Assembly (NCBI GenBank): GCA_029553365.1
Contig: JAKPCG010000177.1
Span: forward strand, 1-48,035
Direction of reading: 5' to 3'
Origin: Acidobacteriota bacterium
GTDB taxonomy: Bacteria > Acidobacteriota > Aminicenantia > Aminicenantales > Saccharicenantaceae
Length of the DNA stretch: 48,035 nt
The notes below the pieces were generated by a model. It had not been told where the DNA came from, searched no databases, and saw only the letters and a list, made by a program, of their open reading frames with translations. The number at the start of each line of letters is the position of its first letter. The first letter of the stretch is position 1. Below are positions 17,240 to 25,995 of the stretch, piece by piece. Made by a program: the position numbers and the translations under genes.

Positions 17240-18250
17240 TTATACTTTCTTTAATTCTTCTTCGAGCTTTTTCTTTTCAGCTGCCTTGGTTCTGAGGCTA
17301 TTGAATTTTTCAATATTTTTATCGGCCTCAGCTGTATAGCGGGCAGCTTTATCAGGTTCAAGGACAGACAGAACGCTTCGATACAGAACACTTAACCAGG
17401 CATATGGCTCGGGATAATTCGGATCAAGATCCCTGGCTTTTTCGATAGCCTGGAGAGCTTCTCTGGCGATGGCTAATCTCTCTGCTGCCGGCAATGATTG
17501 AAAGCGGTAAGCACGTCCCCAGCGATTTACCCCCTTGGCCAGCCAGGACTGAGGATCGTCAGGAGTAAGAGCTATCCTTTTCTCCCAGAACATATTGGCT
17601 TTATCATAATTTTCGAGAGCCTGTTCGAGATTCTGTTCCGTAACAGGCAGATGCTCATAATAATTGGCTGCATAAGCATAGCCAATCGGATTTTCGGGAT
17701 CAGCTTCTATCCGGCGAAGGTACATCGTTTCTGCTTTCTTGGCAGCATCTGGAATCTCGCCGGCATAGCGGCTATAGAACTCGGCCACCACATAGAAGTT
17801 ATCCATGTTCTGAGGATCAAGCTCCAGAATTCTTAAATAGAGCTTTTCGGCCTCCTCAAATTTTCTGAGCTTATCATACATATCACCCAGCGAATAGATG
17901 ATCTCAATGTTATTGGGATCAATCTCCAGAGCTTTAGTCAGAGCTTCCAGGGCTTTAGTTTCGAATTCTTTGTTCAAGGGTGTCTGGACACCTGGTTTGT
18001 AAAGCTGCTTATAACTTTCACCGATATAGCGATAGGCTTGAACCAGATCTGGCTTGTACTTTAAAGCCAGTTCATACTCAGTGACGGCATTACGATATTT
18101 GCCTTCTCTGAACAGGTTATTGGCTTTTTTAAAATGATAATTAGCCTGTAAATTATTGACCTTAAGCTTCTCGCAACTGGTTGCGGTCACAAGAACAGCT
18201 AAAGCTAAAAAGATAACGGCCAAGCTGTTTATCCTCTGACGAGACATCAT
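17240..18250 (-). CDS. TPR-repeat lipoprotein
   Basis: This 336-residue protein starts at an ATG with AAGGAGG upstream. The N-terminus is a lipoprotein signal: a hydrophobic run then TATSC, so Cys at about residue 26 is likely lipidated. The rest is a series of tetratricopeptide repeats (ANNLFREGKYRNAVTEYELALKYKP; EALTKALEIDPNNIEIIYSLGDMY; KLYLRILELDPQNMDNFY), ending in a Lys/Glu-rich helix. TPR arrays bind partner proteins, and the partner is not evident. It has its own TTGACT-TATAAA promoter and a terminator, so it is monocistronic. Confidence 0.88.
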   Translation of the reverse strand: MMSRQRINSLAVIFLALAVLVTATSCEKLKVNNLQANYHFKKANNLFREGKYRNAVTEYELALKYKPDLVQAYRYIGESYKQLYKPGVQTPLNKEFETKALEALTKALEIDPNNIEIIYSLGDMYDKLRKFEEAEKLYLRILELDPQNMDNFYVVAEFYSRYAGEIPDAAKKAETMYLRRIEADPENPIGYAYAANYYEHLPVTEQNLEQALENYDKANMFWEKRIALTPDDPQSWLAKGVNRWGRAYRFQSLPAAERLAIAREALQAIEKARDLDPNYPEPYAWLSVLYRSVLSVLEPDKAARYTAEADKNIEKFNSLRTKAAEKKKLEEELKKV

Positions 18251-18294
18251 GACCTCCTTAAAACATCTGGCTTCTAATAATAATTAAGAATAAA

Positions 18295-18323
18295 TTTATA
18301 TAAGAATATAGCTCTAAAGTCAA
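18295..18323 (-). promoter_or_regulatory. Promoter of the TPR lipoprotein gene
   Basis: Minus strand TTGACT (18323-18318), a 17-base spacer and TATAAA (18300-18295), a near-consensus sigma70-type promoter about 45 bases before the ATG at 18250. Confidence 0.75.
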
Positions 18324-18350
18324 GAAAAAATGAAGTTTGGCCAGGAAAAG

Positions 18351-19685
18351 TCACCCCCGGCGAACCTTAAAAACTACCGGGGTACCGTTTAACTTAAAGT
18401 TTTTCCTGAAGCTATCGGCCAGGAATTTTTCATAGGCCGGGCTCAGCTGGCTTTGACTATGGCCGAACAGAATAAAAACCGGCGGCCTCACTCCCTTCTG
18501 AACCAGATATTTAATTTTAAGGGGTGAACCATCCCGACCACGGGGAGGGTACTGGCGGGAAAATTTCTCCCAGAACTGGTTGAGAAGGCGAGTCTCAATT
18601 GTTCTTGAAGCTGCCTGATAAACCTCTTCTGCCAGATCCAGTATTCTAACGACTCTCTGTCCGGTCAGGGCAGAAATAAAAATGAGCGGAGCATAGTCAA
18701 CAAAGTGTAGCCTGTCCAAAACATATTGTTTTATTTCAGCCGGATTGACTTTTGATTTTTCAACCAGGTCCCATTTATTGAGGGCTATAATCAGCGGTTT
18801 ACCTGACTCAAAGGCCAGGCTGGCGATTCTGGCATCCTGCCTGGTAGGAAATTCCTGAACATCCATGACCAAGCAGATGACATCAGCCTCTTTGATATTC
18901 TTTTCTGCCCTGATAATTCCGGCTTTTTCCCTTGAATCCCTGGTCCCACTGAATTTTCTAATGCCAGCTGTATCGATCAGACAATAGGTCTTCTTGTTTC
19001 TGGTAATCAGAGTATCAATGCTGTCTCTGGTAGTTCCAGGGATTTCGCTGACCAGAAGTCTTTCCTCTCCACAGAGGCGATTGATGAGCGATGATTTCCC
19101 GACATTAATCCGACCGACAATGGCTATCCTTAAAATATTTTCCTCACTCGCTTTGTCTTTTTTAACCTCAGGACGAGCGGGAAGAAGAGCCAGGATTTTT
19201 TCCTGCAGCAAATCAAGATTAATTTTATGTTCAGCCGATATCGTCAGCAATTCCTCCTGGCCCAGCCGATAAAAATCAGACAGATCAGGTTGACGATGAA
19301 GACTGTCTATTTTATTGACCACAGCCAGAACCGGCCGGTTGAGTTTTTTCAGCTGGATAAAAAGCTCCTCTTCTCCCCTCGACAAGGAACGCTGGCCATC
19401 AGCCAGGAAAATTAGCACGTCACCTGTTCTGGCTGCTTCCAGAGCCTTGTCCCGAACCCTGATAGAAATAGGATCCTTCTCATCACCAGCGAAGCCACCC
19501 GTATCCACCAGAAGATATTCCCGACCTCCTTGCTTGACCACCCCGGTTACCAGATCTCTGGTCATACCGGGCAGAGAGTGGACCAGAGCTTTGTGCTGGC
19601 CAAGTAACCTGTTAAAAAGAGTAGACTTGCCCACATTGGGGTAGCCCAGAATAACCACTTGTGGTAGTTTATTGATCCTGGTCAT
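18351..19685 (-). CDS. der: Ribosome biogenesis GTPase Der (EngA)
   Basis: This 444-residue protein with two tandem GTPase domains assists 50S maturation. The first domain has GYPNVGKSTLFNRLLG, a DTGGFAG G3 motif and NKID. The second has GRINVGKSSLINRLCG, DTAGIRK and NKWD. The C-terminal KH-like domain follows (LVQKGVRPPVFILFGHS). Length is normal. It lies 17 bases after the GerMN gene and probably shares its transcript with the amidase-GerMN pair. Confidence 0.97.
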   Translation of the reverse strand: MTRINKLPQVVILGYPNVGKSTLFNRLLGQHKALVHSLPGMTRDLVTGVVKQGGREYLLVDTGGFAGDEKDPISIRVRDKALEAARTGDVLIFLADGQRSLSRGEEELFIQLKKLNRPVLAVVNKIDSLHRQPDLSDFYRLGQEELLTISAEHKINLDLLQEKILALLPARPEVKKDKASEENILRIAIVGRINVGKSSLINRLCGEERLLVSEIPGTTRDSIDTLITRNKKTYCLIDTAGIRKFSGTRDSREKAGIIRAEKNIKEADVICLVMDVQEFPTRQDARIASLAFESGKPLIIALNKWDLVEKSKVNPAEIKQYVLDRLHFVDYAPLIFISALTGQRVVRILDLAEEVYQAASRTIETRLLNQFWEKFSRQYPPRGRDGSPLKIKYLVQKGVRPPVFILFGHSQSQLSPAYEKFLADSFRKNFKLNGTPVVFKVRRG

Positions 19686-19702
19686 AGACTTGCCTGGCCG
19701 GT

Positions 19703-20293
19703 TTAACGGGCAATTAAGGAATAATCCGGCACAAAAGGATTAGAGAGGTCAACATGTCCGCCCAGTGTTTCCCGTTCGTTGCCTTCAATAAGCAGACTGA
19801 CCTTTTTAATCGATTTAAAATTATAAGTCAACGAATCAACAATCGAATAAACAACCGCCATTTCTCCTGACGATCCATAAAAGTTAGCCTCCGTCACCTG
19901 CCTGGAAAGATCGACATAGGCCAGGCCGTCAGCGGTGACAAATAATTGTCTTAACCTGGTGTTCTCCGGGATGACCGCCATCAGTCCGGTTTGCGGGCCT
20001 TTGATCAGTTCTTCTACTACCGCCCGGGCCTCACCATTGAGATCCGATTCCGGTATTTGCCGCTCTTCAGCATGCAGCAGGCCATCACTTTCTGACAGAA
20101 AAAATAGCGTTACCGGTTTCATTTTTATTTCAGCGGTTCTACCGGCCACCTGCTCGGTTCCAGCTGGTCGGCCTTCATGCTTTATCTTTTCTTTCCGATT
20201 GCCAAACAAAAATATCAGAATAAGAACAATCAGAATTACCAGCAAAATCAGCATAATTCTGAGCTTCTTTTTTTTATGCTTATTGTTTCTCAT
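19703..20293 (-). CDS. GerMN-domain protein, membrane-anchored
   Basis: This 196-residue protein has a very basic N-terminus (RNNKHKKKKLR) followed by one strongly hydrophobic helix (about residues 13-30), so it is anchored with the bulk outside the inner membrane. The outer part is a GerMN domain: VTLFFLSESDGLLHAEERQIP, AVVEELIKGPQTGLMAVIPENTRLRQLFV, GLAYVDLSRQVTEANFYGSSGE. GerMN domains occur in spore germination and envelope proteins and often accompany N-acetylmuramoyl-L-alanine amidases, as here. Its ATG overlaps the amidase stop by four bases. A role in cell-wall metabolism is inferred from context. Confidence 0.85.
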   Translation of the reverse strand: MRNNKHKKKKLRIMLILLVILIVLILIFLFGNRKEKIKHEGRPAGTEQVAGRTAEIKMKPVTLFFLSESDGLLHAEERQIPESDLNGEARAVVEELIKGPQTGLMAVIPENTRLRQLFVTADGLAYVDLSRQVTEANFYGSSGEMAVVYSIVDSLTYNFKSIKKVSLLIEGNERETLGGHVDLSNPFVPDYSLIAR

Positions 20294-21528
20294 GGCTTTT
20301 CATACAAATCGAAATACCCACTCAGACCGCGATAAATTGCTTCTGCCACCTGAGTTTGAAAATCTTCCGACTGCAGTTTTTTCTCTTCTTCCGGGTTGGT
20401 TATAAAAGCAATTTCCACCAGGATAGCCGGACAGGCTACCCCGGCCAGGACCTTAAAAGGAGCCTGTTTGATGCCGCGATTCTGGGTACTCAAAAACTGA
20501 TTGAGCTGATTCTGAACAAACTCAGCCAGCTGGCTGCTCTGTTTGATATAGATTGATTGAGCCATATCCCAGAGGATCAACTTAAGATCATCAAAATCCT
20601 GTTCTCCCAGCCGATTTTCCAGCTCACCAGAATTATTTTCAAAGTAAGCCAGGCGCCGTGCTTCCTCATCAGTTGCATTGAGACTTAAAAAATAAGTTTC
20701 TGAGCCACGGGCATTGGTCCGCCTGGAACCATTGGCATGAATACTGATAAAAACATCGGCCTTATTATTGTTGGCGACCGCTGCCCGGCGGTCGAGGGCC
20801 ACCACCACATCAGAATCTCTGGTCATAACTACCCGGTATTTAAGCTCCCCTTCAATTCTCTCCTTGAGCTTTTTAGCCACCGCCAGAGTAACATCTTTTT
20901 CCAGAGTTCCATAATTGCCTTTAGCGCCAGCTTCGATCCCCCCATGTCCGGGATCAATCACAATAGTTTTTACGCCTTTTGGGCGGGGACGGCCGGAAAT
21001 TACTTCCTGGCTGACCCGTTCAGCCGGCGGGCTGCTAGCTCCAGAAGAACTTTCATTATTCCGGGAAGGCGAAGTTTTAGCCACAGTTTCAGCTGGCTGG
21101 CTTTCTCTGGCTGTGCCCATATTTTTCAGCTTGAAATTGAGTGTGAGCTCAAAAGGATTCTTTCGAGCAGATGAGGTAAAAGAAAAGTCAGGTGAACCAG
21201 TCTTGATTATCAGCAAATAAGCCTCAGGCGATTTAGCCAGGTCGATCGATTTAATGATCTGACTGGTAAAAGGAGATTTCTCCAGCTTCAAACCATTCAA
21301 AGCTCTAAAGGTGATAATTAAAGAGTCCGAAGATTTCTTCAGATTATAGGCAAGGTTAGAACTTCCACTTATCCTCACCACACTGGCCTGGGAGGAATCC
21401 TCCACAGTCACTTTGATGACCGGAATAGTTTTAGCAGCAGCCGGGGCTCCTTTGAGAGGAAAGCCCTGAGTGCTAACCAGAATCAAACTAATGGCGATGG
21501 TTGCAAAAATTTTTATGAATCTGGACAT
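20290..21528 (-). CDS. N-acetylmuramoyl-L-alanine amidase with AMIN domain (AmiC-like)
   Basis: The ORF track extends to 21606, but the first 26 codons are the reading-through of the tmRNA 3' end (RFPPPPPFF). The ATG at 21528 gives MSRFIKIFATIA, a signal peptide and a 412-residue protein. An N-terminal AMIN domain lies at roughly residues 40-140, a Ser/Pro/Ala-rich linker follows, and then comes an Amidase_3 catalytic domain: TIVIDPGHGGIEAGAKG (zinc His and Glu), FISIHANGS (His), PAILVEIAFITNPEEE (catalytic Glu). It cleaves peptide stems from peptidoglycan during cell separation. An AAGGTGA sequence lies rather far (about 16 bases) upstream. It is transcribed immediately downstream of ssrA. 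Confidence 0.92.
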   Translation of the reverse strand: MSRFIKIFATIAISLILVSTQGFPLKGAPAAAKTIPVIKVTVEDSSQASVVRISGSSNLAYNLKKSSDSLIITFRALNGLKLEKSPFTSQIIKSIDLAKSPEAYLLIIKTGSPDFSFTSSARKNPFELTLNFKLKNMGTARESQPAETVAKTSPSRNNESSSGASSPPAERVSQEVISGRPRPKGVKTIVIDPGHGGIEAGAKGNYGTLEKDVTLAVAKKLKERIEGELKYRVVMTRDSDVVVALDRRAAVANNNKADVFISIHANGSRRTNARGSETYFLSLNATDEEARRLAYFENNSGELENRLGEQDFDDLKLILWDMAQSIYIKQSSQLAEFVQNQLNQFLSTQNRGIKQAPFKVLAGVACPAILVEIAFITNPEEEKKLQSEDFQTQVAEAIYRGLSGYFDLYEKP

Positions 21529-21561
21529 TATTTTGTCTATCAATTCACCTTTATAAAAAAA

Positions 21562-21913
21562 TGGTGGAGGCGGCGGGAATCGAACCCGCGTCCGGAGGCA
21601 TTCCACAGTCAGCCTCTACAGGCTTATCCTCTTCCTTGTATCTTGTTGAGCGATTCTCGAAGAGGAAGAGCATCACTCAACCAGCTCAAGAGTTAGTTCA
21701 TCCGGCGAGCCCTGAGCACGCCCGCCAGACTATCCTGCTCAACGGCGTCTCGACCAGCCCGCAGGAAGAGCTGGCGGAGACGGCTGCACTTTCTATCAGG
21801 CAGCGACTGCAACAGGTTCTGCAGTTAATTTTTTCCCACCTGTTTAACGAGGTTGATGGGACCTCGGCCTGCAGCTTCTGCTTCACTACCTCCGTCGAGT
21901 CCATTTCGCCCCC
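21562..21913 (-). ncRNA. ssrA: tmRNA (one-piece)
   Basis: The 5' end reads GGGGGCGAAATGGACTCGACGGAGG, the conserved tmRNA start. The 3' end reads GGGTTCGATTCCCGCCGCCTCCACCA. GGGGGCG pairs with CGCCTCC to make the acceptor stem, and CCA is encoded. The total is 352 nt. After the TTAACT context a resume codon GCA (21822) opens GCAGAACCTGTTGCAGTCGCTGCC then TGA TAG, encoding AEPVAVAA, so the peptide tag is A-AEPVAVAA. The ending VAA suits ClpXP recognition. The tag is short compared with the usual ten or so encoded residues. A T7 run follows the CCA. The RNA rescues stalled ribosomes. Confidence 0.96.
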
Positions 21914-21922
21914 GACAATTAG

Positions 21923-21952
21923 ATTATAGGAGAGAGCCTCCACTATTGTCAA
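21923..21952 (-). promoter_or_regulatory. Consensus promoter of ssrA
   Basis: Minus strand TTGACA (21952-21947), an 18-base spacer and TATAAT (21928-21923), both perfect. It places the transcript start close to the mature 5' end at 21913. Confidence 0.85.
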
Positions 21953-21953
21953 T

Positions 21954-21985
21954 TAAAAGCAGGCTGCCGAACCGGCTCAGCCCTG
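21954..21985 (-). terminator. Possible terminator at the end of the hydrogenase/signalling operon
   Basis: On the minus strand CAGGGCTG-ag-CCGgttCGG-CAGCCTG forms a bulged hairpin (21985-21960) followed by CTTTTAATT. It lies 14 bases after the stop of the receiver-kinase gene and just before the ssrA promoter. The T-tract is short, so efficiency is uncertain. Confidence 0.45.
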
Positions 21986-21998
21986 AGGAATTAATATC

Positions 21999-23063
21999 TT
22001 AACTGGTCAGCGGCAAGGCGACATAGAAGGTCACCCATTTCCCCTGTTCTGATTCAAACCAGATCCGTCCTTTGTGGCTGTCAACTATCTTTTTGCAGAT
22101 ATAAAGTCCGAGACCGGAACCCTTGACTCCTTCTGTTCCGGGCTGTTTTAACCTTTCAAATTTCCTGAAAAGGCGCTGTCCATCCTCGGGTCTTATCCCC
22201 ACCCCCTCATTGTAGACAGAAAAAATCATTTCATTATCTTTCTTTTCCAGGCCAAGTTTGACTTCTGTACCTTCATATCCATACTTGATAGCATTGTTGA
22301 TAAGATTCCTGACCAGAATCTTCAACAGTCGTGGATCGCCGGTAATCTTGATGTCCTCCTGAAAATTTTTGGTAACCTTCATTTTCTTGCCATTGTCAGC
22401 TACTTCAGGCAGGTTGAGTACATCATCAACCACATCTTTGGCGAAATAGATTTCTTCTTTGAAGGCTGCCAGCTGATCCAGTTCCATTTTCGACAGATCT
22501 AAATAGCTGCGGATAATATCTTCAAGATATTCGCAGTTGCGGATAATTGTCTCCAGAATTTTCATCTGCTCTGGAGATAGCTGGCCAAAATAACCCTTGT
22601 AAAGCGTGGAGGCAGTGGTGTGAAGAGCAGAAAGCGGGCTTTTCAATTCGTGAGAGACAATAGCCATCAGGTCAAGCATATTGCGCTCTTTACCAGCCCG
22701 CGCCTCGAGCGCATTTTTGATGACCTCTCTCATTTCCTCCGGGGTAAAAGGCTTCGGAATATAATCGAAAGCTCCATTTTTCAAGGCTTCACGAGCTGTA
22801 TCAACGCTGGCATAACCGGTAAAAATGATCACCGTGGTATCCGGCCTGACCTTTCTCAACCTGGCCAGCACTTCCATGCCGCCAATTCCAGGCATTTTTA
22901 AATCAGTAACCACAATGTCATAATCTCCATTAATAGCTTTGCTCAGACCTTCTTCCCCAGATTGGGCGGTATCTATCTCATAATCTGAGCTGGCAAAAAT
23001 CCGCCGGCAACTGCGCAGGACGATTTCCTCGTCATCAATAAAGAGAATCCTTGGTTTGCTCAT
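21999..23063 (-). CDS. Hybrid receiver-histidine kinase (REC-HisKA-HATPase)
   Basis: This 354-residue soluble protein has an N-terminal receiver domain at about residues 1-120 with the acidic pocket (FIDDEE), phospho-acceptor Asp in DIVVTDLKMPG, and Lys in YIPKPFTPEE. A HisKA dimerisation helix follows with the phospho-accepting His in IVSHELKSPLSALH, then an HATPase domain with LINNAIKYG (N box), NEGVGI (G1) and GSGLGLYICKK (G2). There is no TM segment or DNA-binding domain. Receiver-then-kinase proteins act inside phosphorelays. It is the last gene of the hydrogenase operon, 19 bases after the membrane kinase. The downstream target is not in the window. Confidence 0.92.
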   Translation of the reverse strand: MSKPRILFIDDEEIVLRSCRRIFASSDYEIDTAQSGEEGLSKAINGDYDIVVTDLKMPGIGGMEVLARLRKVRPDTTVIIFTGYASVDTAREALKNGAFDYIPKPFTPEEMREVIKNALEARAGKERNMLDLMAIVSHELKSPLSALHTTASTLYKGYFGQLSPEQMKILETIIRNCEYLEDIIRSYLDLSKMELDQLAAFKEEIYFAKDVVDDVLNLPEVADNGKKMKVTKNFQEDIKITGDPRLLKILVRNLINNAIKYGYEGTEVKLGLEKKDNEMIFSVYNEGVGIRPEDGQRLFRKFERLKQPGTEGVKGSGLGLYICKKIVDSHKGRIWFESEQGKWVTFYVALPLTS

Positions 23064-23082
23064 GTCTTTTCTCCTTCCGGTT

Positions 23083-25026
23083 CTAATCCACCGGCAATCT
23101 TATAATGAACTCTGTTCCCTCGCCGACTTTGCTCTTCACATCAATCGTACCATTATGTCGCTTGATGGCTCCATAAGCCATGGCCAGCCCCAGACCTGTA
23201 CCTTTACCTTTTTCCTTGGTGGTGAAAAACGGTTCAAAAATCCGCTGCAGATTTTCCTCGCTTATCCCCACACCGGTATCAGCCACTCTTATTATAACCT
23301 CCCCCGCCTCGGAATCATACGAGGTTGAAATGGTCAGCTGACCGCCCTGGGGCATAGCATCAGCGGCGTTAACGGCCAGATTATTGATAACTGACCGGAA
23401 TTCGTCAGCATCAATTCTAACCTCAGGCAAATTCTGATCAAGGTTTTTGACAATCTTAATATTCTGGAAACTGACGTGATTTTCTAAAATCTGCAGGGTC
23501 TCTTCAATGAGAGTATTAAGATCAACACTGACCTTTTCTGGTTTGTAGTCGCGGGCAAAATCCAGCAGACCCCTGACTATCTTACGACAGCGCAGAGTTT
23601 CTTCCGTAATGACTTTTAAATCTTCCTCGTAGGGAGTGCCCTTCAGCTCTTCCAGCAGCAGGCTGCTATAGGTCAGGATTCCAGTCAGCGGATTGTTGAT
23701 TTCATGGGCGATGCCTGCCGCCAGCCGTCCGATTGAGGCTAATTTTTCTGACCGCAAAATTGTCTTCTCGGCCAGTTCTTTTAAACGGTTATCTCTTTCT
23801 TCTATAGCTTTAACCATGGCATTAAAAGATTCTTCTACTTCTCTTATCTCCTCGCTTTCTTTAGGTGAGATATCTATCAGGTGATAATTTCCCCTGGCCA
23901 CTTCGGCGGTCAACTTTATCATTCTATTTATAGGTCGGGTATAGACATTGACCAGATAGGTGGAAATATAAATGGCGATCCCGGTCATCAGGAAAATCAG
24001 GACAAAATACAAGATAGTGGTCTGTCGCAGGATCTGATCAAATTTAGACTGAAGAATACCGACATATAGCATGCCGACTGGCTGACCTTCGATATCGCGC
24101 AGCAGAGTATAACCGGAAAGATAATAATCATTGACCACAAACGCCCGGCCGAGCCAATCCTTTCCCTGCTCAAAAACCTGGTGATAGACTTCCTCTGAGA
24201 CAATCGTCCCGACTGCTCTTTTCCCATCTTTGTCCAGGACATTGGTCGCCACCCGGACATCTTCCAGAAAAATGGTGGTGGTTCCAACGTCTTTGCCTTT
24301 TATTTTCTCTTCTTTAAAGATGAACCTTCTAAAACGGTCAACAAAACGTTCGTTATTGTTAAGCAACACAGCTGCATAGAGAACCCCGACCAGTCTATTT
24401 CTCTGAAATATCGGCACCACTGTTTTAAGGACCAGAGCTCTTTCCTCGACCTCCCGACGCATGGTCCTGGCCCGTGGGGTCGGAATAATATTTATCAGCG
24501 TTCTCTCGGCCAGATCAGGCCCTTCATTTTTTATATTTTCATAGCCAAGGATACCTGTGCCAGCAGCGGGTTTTTTGTTTTTTAGAACCCATTGAATAAA
24601 TTTATAATGAATAACACTGTCCCCATAAGCCTCAAAGTTGTTAGCTCGAACCAGAATAGTACCGTCGGGCTTAACCACATTGACAATATCGAAGCCGAAT
24701 TCTTCTTTGATCTGGACAAGTTTCTCATAGAGATATTCTCTATTGCCGGCGGCTGTGGCATTGACTATCTCTGAAGTCCTGGACAGATACTCCACTATTT
24801 TTGCCCTGGTATTGATTTCTTCCTGATAAAGATCGTTAATAGCCTTCAAGCTGTTGCGCAGATTATCATAGGCTTCTCTGATGACGTTGCGGTTAATTGA
24901 GTTGATACCAATATAAATAGAAAGAGCACCCATCAGGAAAACAATAGTCAGAAGGCCGGTGATCAGCTTGAAACGCAAACTGGATCTTAAGGCAGAAGTC
25001 TTGCTCAGGAATTCCTTAAGATCCAT
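23083..25026 (-). CDS. Membrane sensor histidine kinase with Cache-like extracytoplasmic domain
   Basis: This 647-residue protein has TM1 at about residues 20-40, then a roughly 290-residue periplasmic region resembling a Cache-type sensor. That region includes [18 protein letters not shown] and a second copy-like segment, [15 protein letters not shown]…[25 protein letters not shown]2 follows near residue 325, then HAMP, HisKA with [19 protein letters not shown], and HATPase with [20 protein letters not shown] and [13 protein letters not shown]. Cache domains bind small organic ligands, and the ligand here is unknown. It starts one base after the stop of the receiver gene. It is likely the input of the phosphorelay controlling or controlled by this operon. 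Confidence 0.92.
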   Translation of the reverse strand: MDLKEFLSKTSALRSSLRFKLITGLLTIVFLMGALSIYIGINSINRNVIREAYDNLRNSLKAINDLYQEEINTRAKIVEYLSRTSEIVNATAAGNREYLYEKLVQIKEEFGFDIVNVVKPDGTILVRANNFEAYGDSVIHYKFIQWVLKNKKPAAGTGILGYENIKNEGPDLAERTLINIIPTPRARTMRREVEERALVLKTVVPIFQRNRLVGVLYAAVLLNNNERFVDRFRRFIFKEEKIKGKDVGTTTIFLEDVRVATNVLDKDGKRAVGTIVSEEVYHQVFEQGKDWLGRAFVVNDYYLSGYTLLRDIEGQPVGMLYVGILQSKFDQILRQTTILYFVLIFLMTGIAIYISTYLVNVYTRPINRMIKLTAEVARGNYHLIDISPKESEEIREVEESFNAMVKAIEERDNRLKELAEKTILRSEKLASIGRLAAGIAHEINNPLTGILTYSSLLLEELKGTPYEEDLKVITEETLRCRKIVRGLLDFARDYKPEKVSVDLNTLIEETLQILENHVSFQNIKIVKNLDQNLPEVRIDADEFRSVINNLAVNAADAMPQGGQLTISTSYDSEAGEVIIRVADTGVGISEENLQRIFEPFFTTKEKGKGTGLGLAMAYGAIKRHNGTIDVKSKVGEGTEFIIRLPVD

Positions 25027-25027
25027 G

Positions 25028-25438
25028 TTATTTTTTGAGGTTTTTCTCTATCTTTTCCAATAGCTCGTCAGGGTCAACCGGTTTATTCAGAAACTCATTG
25101 CGGCCAGGTAAAAAGCTCTCTTCCTGATCAAGAGAAAATCTGGAGTTAGTCACCTGGTCAATAGCGGTCAGGATAATGATGGGAATATCCCTAAAATCTT
25201 TAAATCTGGAATCTGGGCGATCACTTCTGATTTTATAAATAGCTTCAAAGCCAGCTGTGTCTGTTTCCATCATAACATCCATAATGACCAGGTCCGGTTT
25301 CGTTTCCAGCAATTTTTTCAAACCTTCTGCCCCGCTATAAGCAACCACCACCTCATAGCCTTTAAGACTTAAGATCTGACTTAAGGTGCCGGTCAGGTCA
25401 CGGTCGTCATCAACCAGTAGTATTCTGGCCATGGTCAT
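25028..25438 (-). CDS. Single-domain response regulator (CheY-like)
   Basis: This 136-residue receiver domain has no output domain: LLVDDDRDL (acidic pair), DLVIMDVMMETD (phospho-acceptor), IIILTAI (Thr) and NKPVDPDELLEKI (Lys). Its ATG overlaps the stop of the NiFe small-subunit gene (ATGA), tying it to the hydrogenase operon at the translational level, and the sensor kinase follows one base later. It probably shuttles phosphate between kinases or acts by protein contact. Confidence 0.93.
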   Translation of the reverse strand: MTMARILLVDDDRDLTGTLSQILSLKGYEVVVAYSGAEGLKKLLETKPDLVIMDVMMETDTAGFEAIYKIRSDRPDSRFKDFRDIPIIILTAIDQVTNSRFSLDQEESFLPGRNEFLNKPVDPDELLEKIEKNLKK

Positions 25439-25995
25439 TTCCTCCCGGGAAGAAGGCGGTCATCTTCCTCGCCCAGAAGTTTATATATAACCCGGTTGCT
25501 TTCCAGAATTTTTGACTGTCGGTACATATCAACCGGAAACTCCATTTGTTTGAGCTCGACCGGTGCCACTTTCTTGTCAACCAGGCCCAGGGCCAGCGCC
25601 ACCCCGAAAATAATGGCTTCCGGTCGAGGCGGACAGCCCGGGATAAAATAATTGACAGGAATGGCTTTATCCCCGCCACCGGTCACGTTGTAAGTATCAT
25701 ACCAGCATCCCCCGCCGATAGCACAGGAGCCGACAGCAAAGACCAGCTTCGGGGCCGGCACCGCCTGATAGGCTTTCTTGACCAGAGGCAACGTCGGTCT
25801 GGTCACCGCCCCCGAGAGTAGAATAGCATCAGCATGACGGGGAGAAGCAACCAGCCTGATACCGAATCTCTCCACATCATAATAGGGCGTTAAAACATTG
25901 AGGATTTCTATGTCGCAGCCATTGCAGGCTCCGCTGTTGCAATGATAAACCCAGACCGAGCGGCGAAAAGCTTTTTCCGTTAGTCTTTTCCACAT
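25435..25995 (-). CDS. Group 4 [NiFe]-hydrogenase small subunit (HycG/HyfI/EchC-like, NuoB family)
   Basis: This 186-residue subunit should carry the proximal [4Fe-4S] cluster next to the NiFe site. The cluster ligands are visible: HCNSGACNGCDIEIL (CxxC), AVGSCAIGGGCWYD, and FIPGCPPRPEAI. It is short, as in complex-I-related hydrogenases, with no Tat signal and no distal cluster domain. It overlaps the upstream Fe-S protein gene by 16 bases and the downstream receiver gene by four. Together with the large subunit it forms the catalytic core on the cytoplasmic face of the membrane arm. Confidence 0.94.
   Translation of the reverse strand: MWKRLTEKAFRRSVWVYHCNSGACNGCDIEILNVLTPYYDVERFGIRLVASPRHADAILLSGAVTRPTLPLVKKAYQAVPAPKLVFAVGSCAIGGGCWYDTYNVTGGGDKAIPVNYFIPGCPPRPEAIIFGVALALGLVDKKVAPVELKQMEFPVDMYRQSKILESNRVIYKLLGEEDDRLLPGRK

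Noticed and set aside
21529-21606. N-terminal 26-codon extension of the amidase (MECLRTRVRFPPPPPFFYK)
   Set aside because: It translates the tmRNA 3' end. The signal peptide begins at the ATG at 21528.
21561-21952. ORFs across the tmRNA on both strands (122 aa plus, 84 aa minus)
   Set aside because: The region is fully explained by ssrA and its promoter. The real coding part is only the eight-codon tag.
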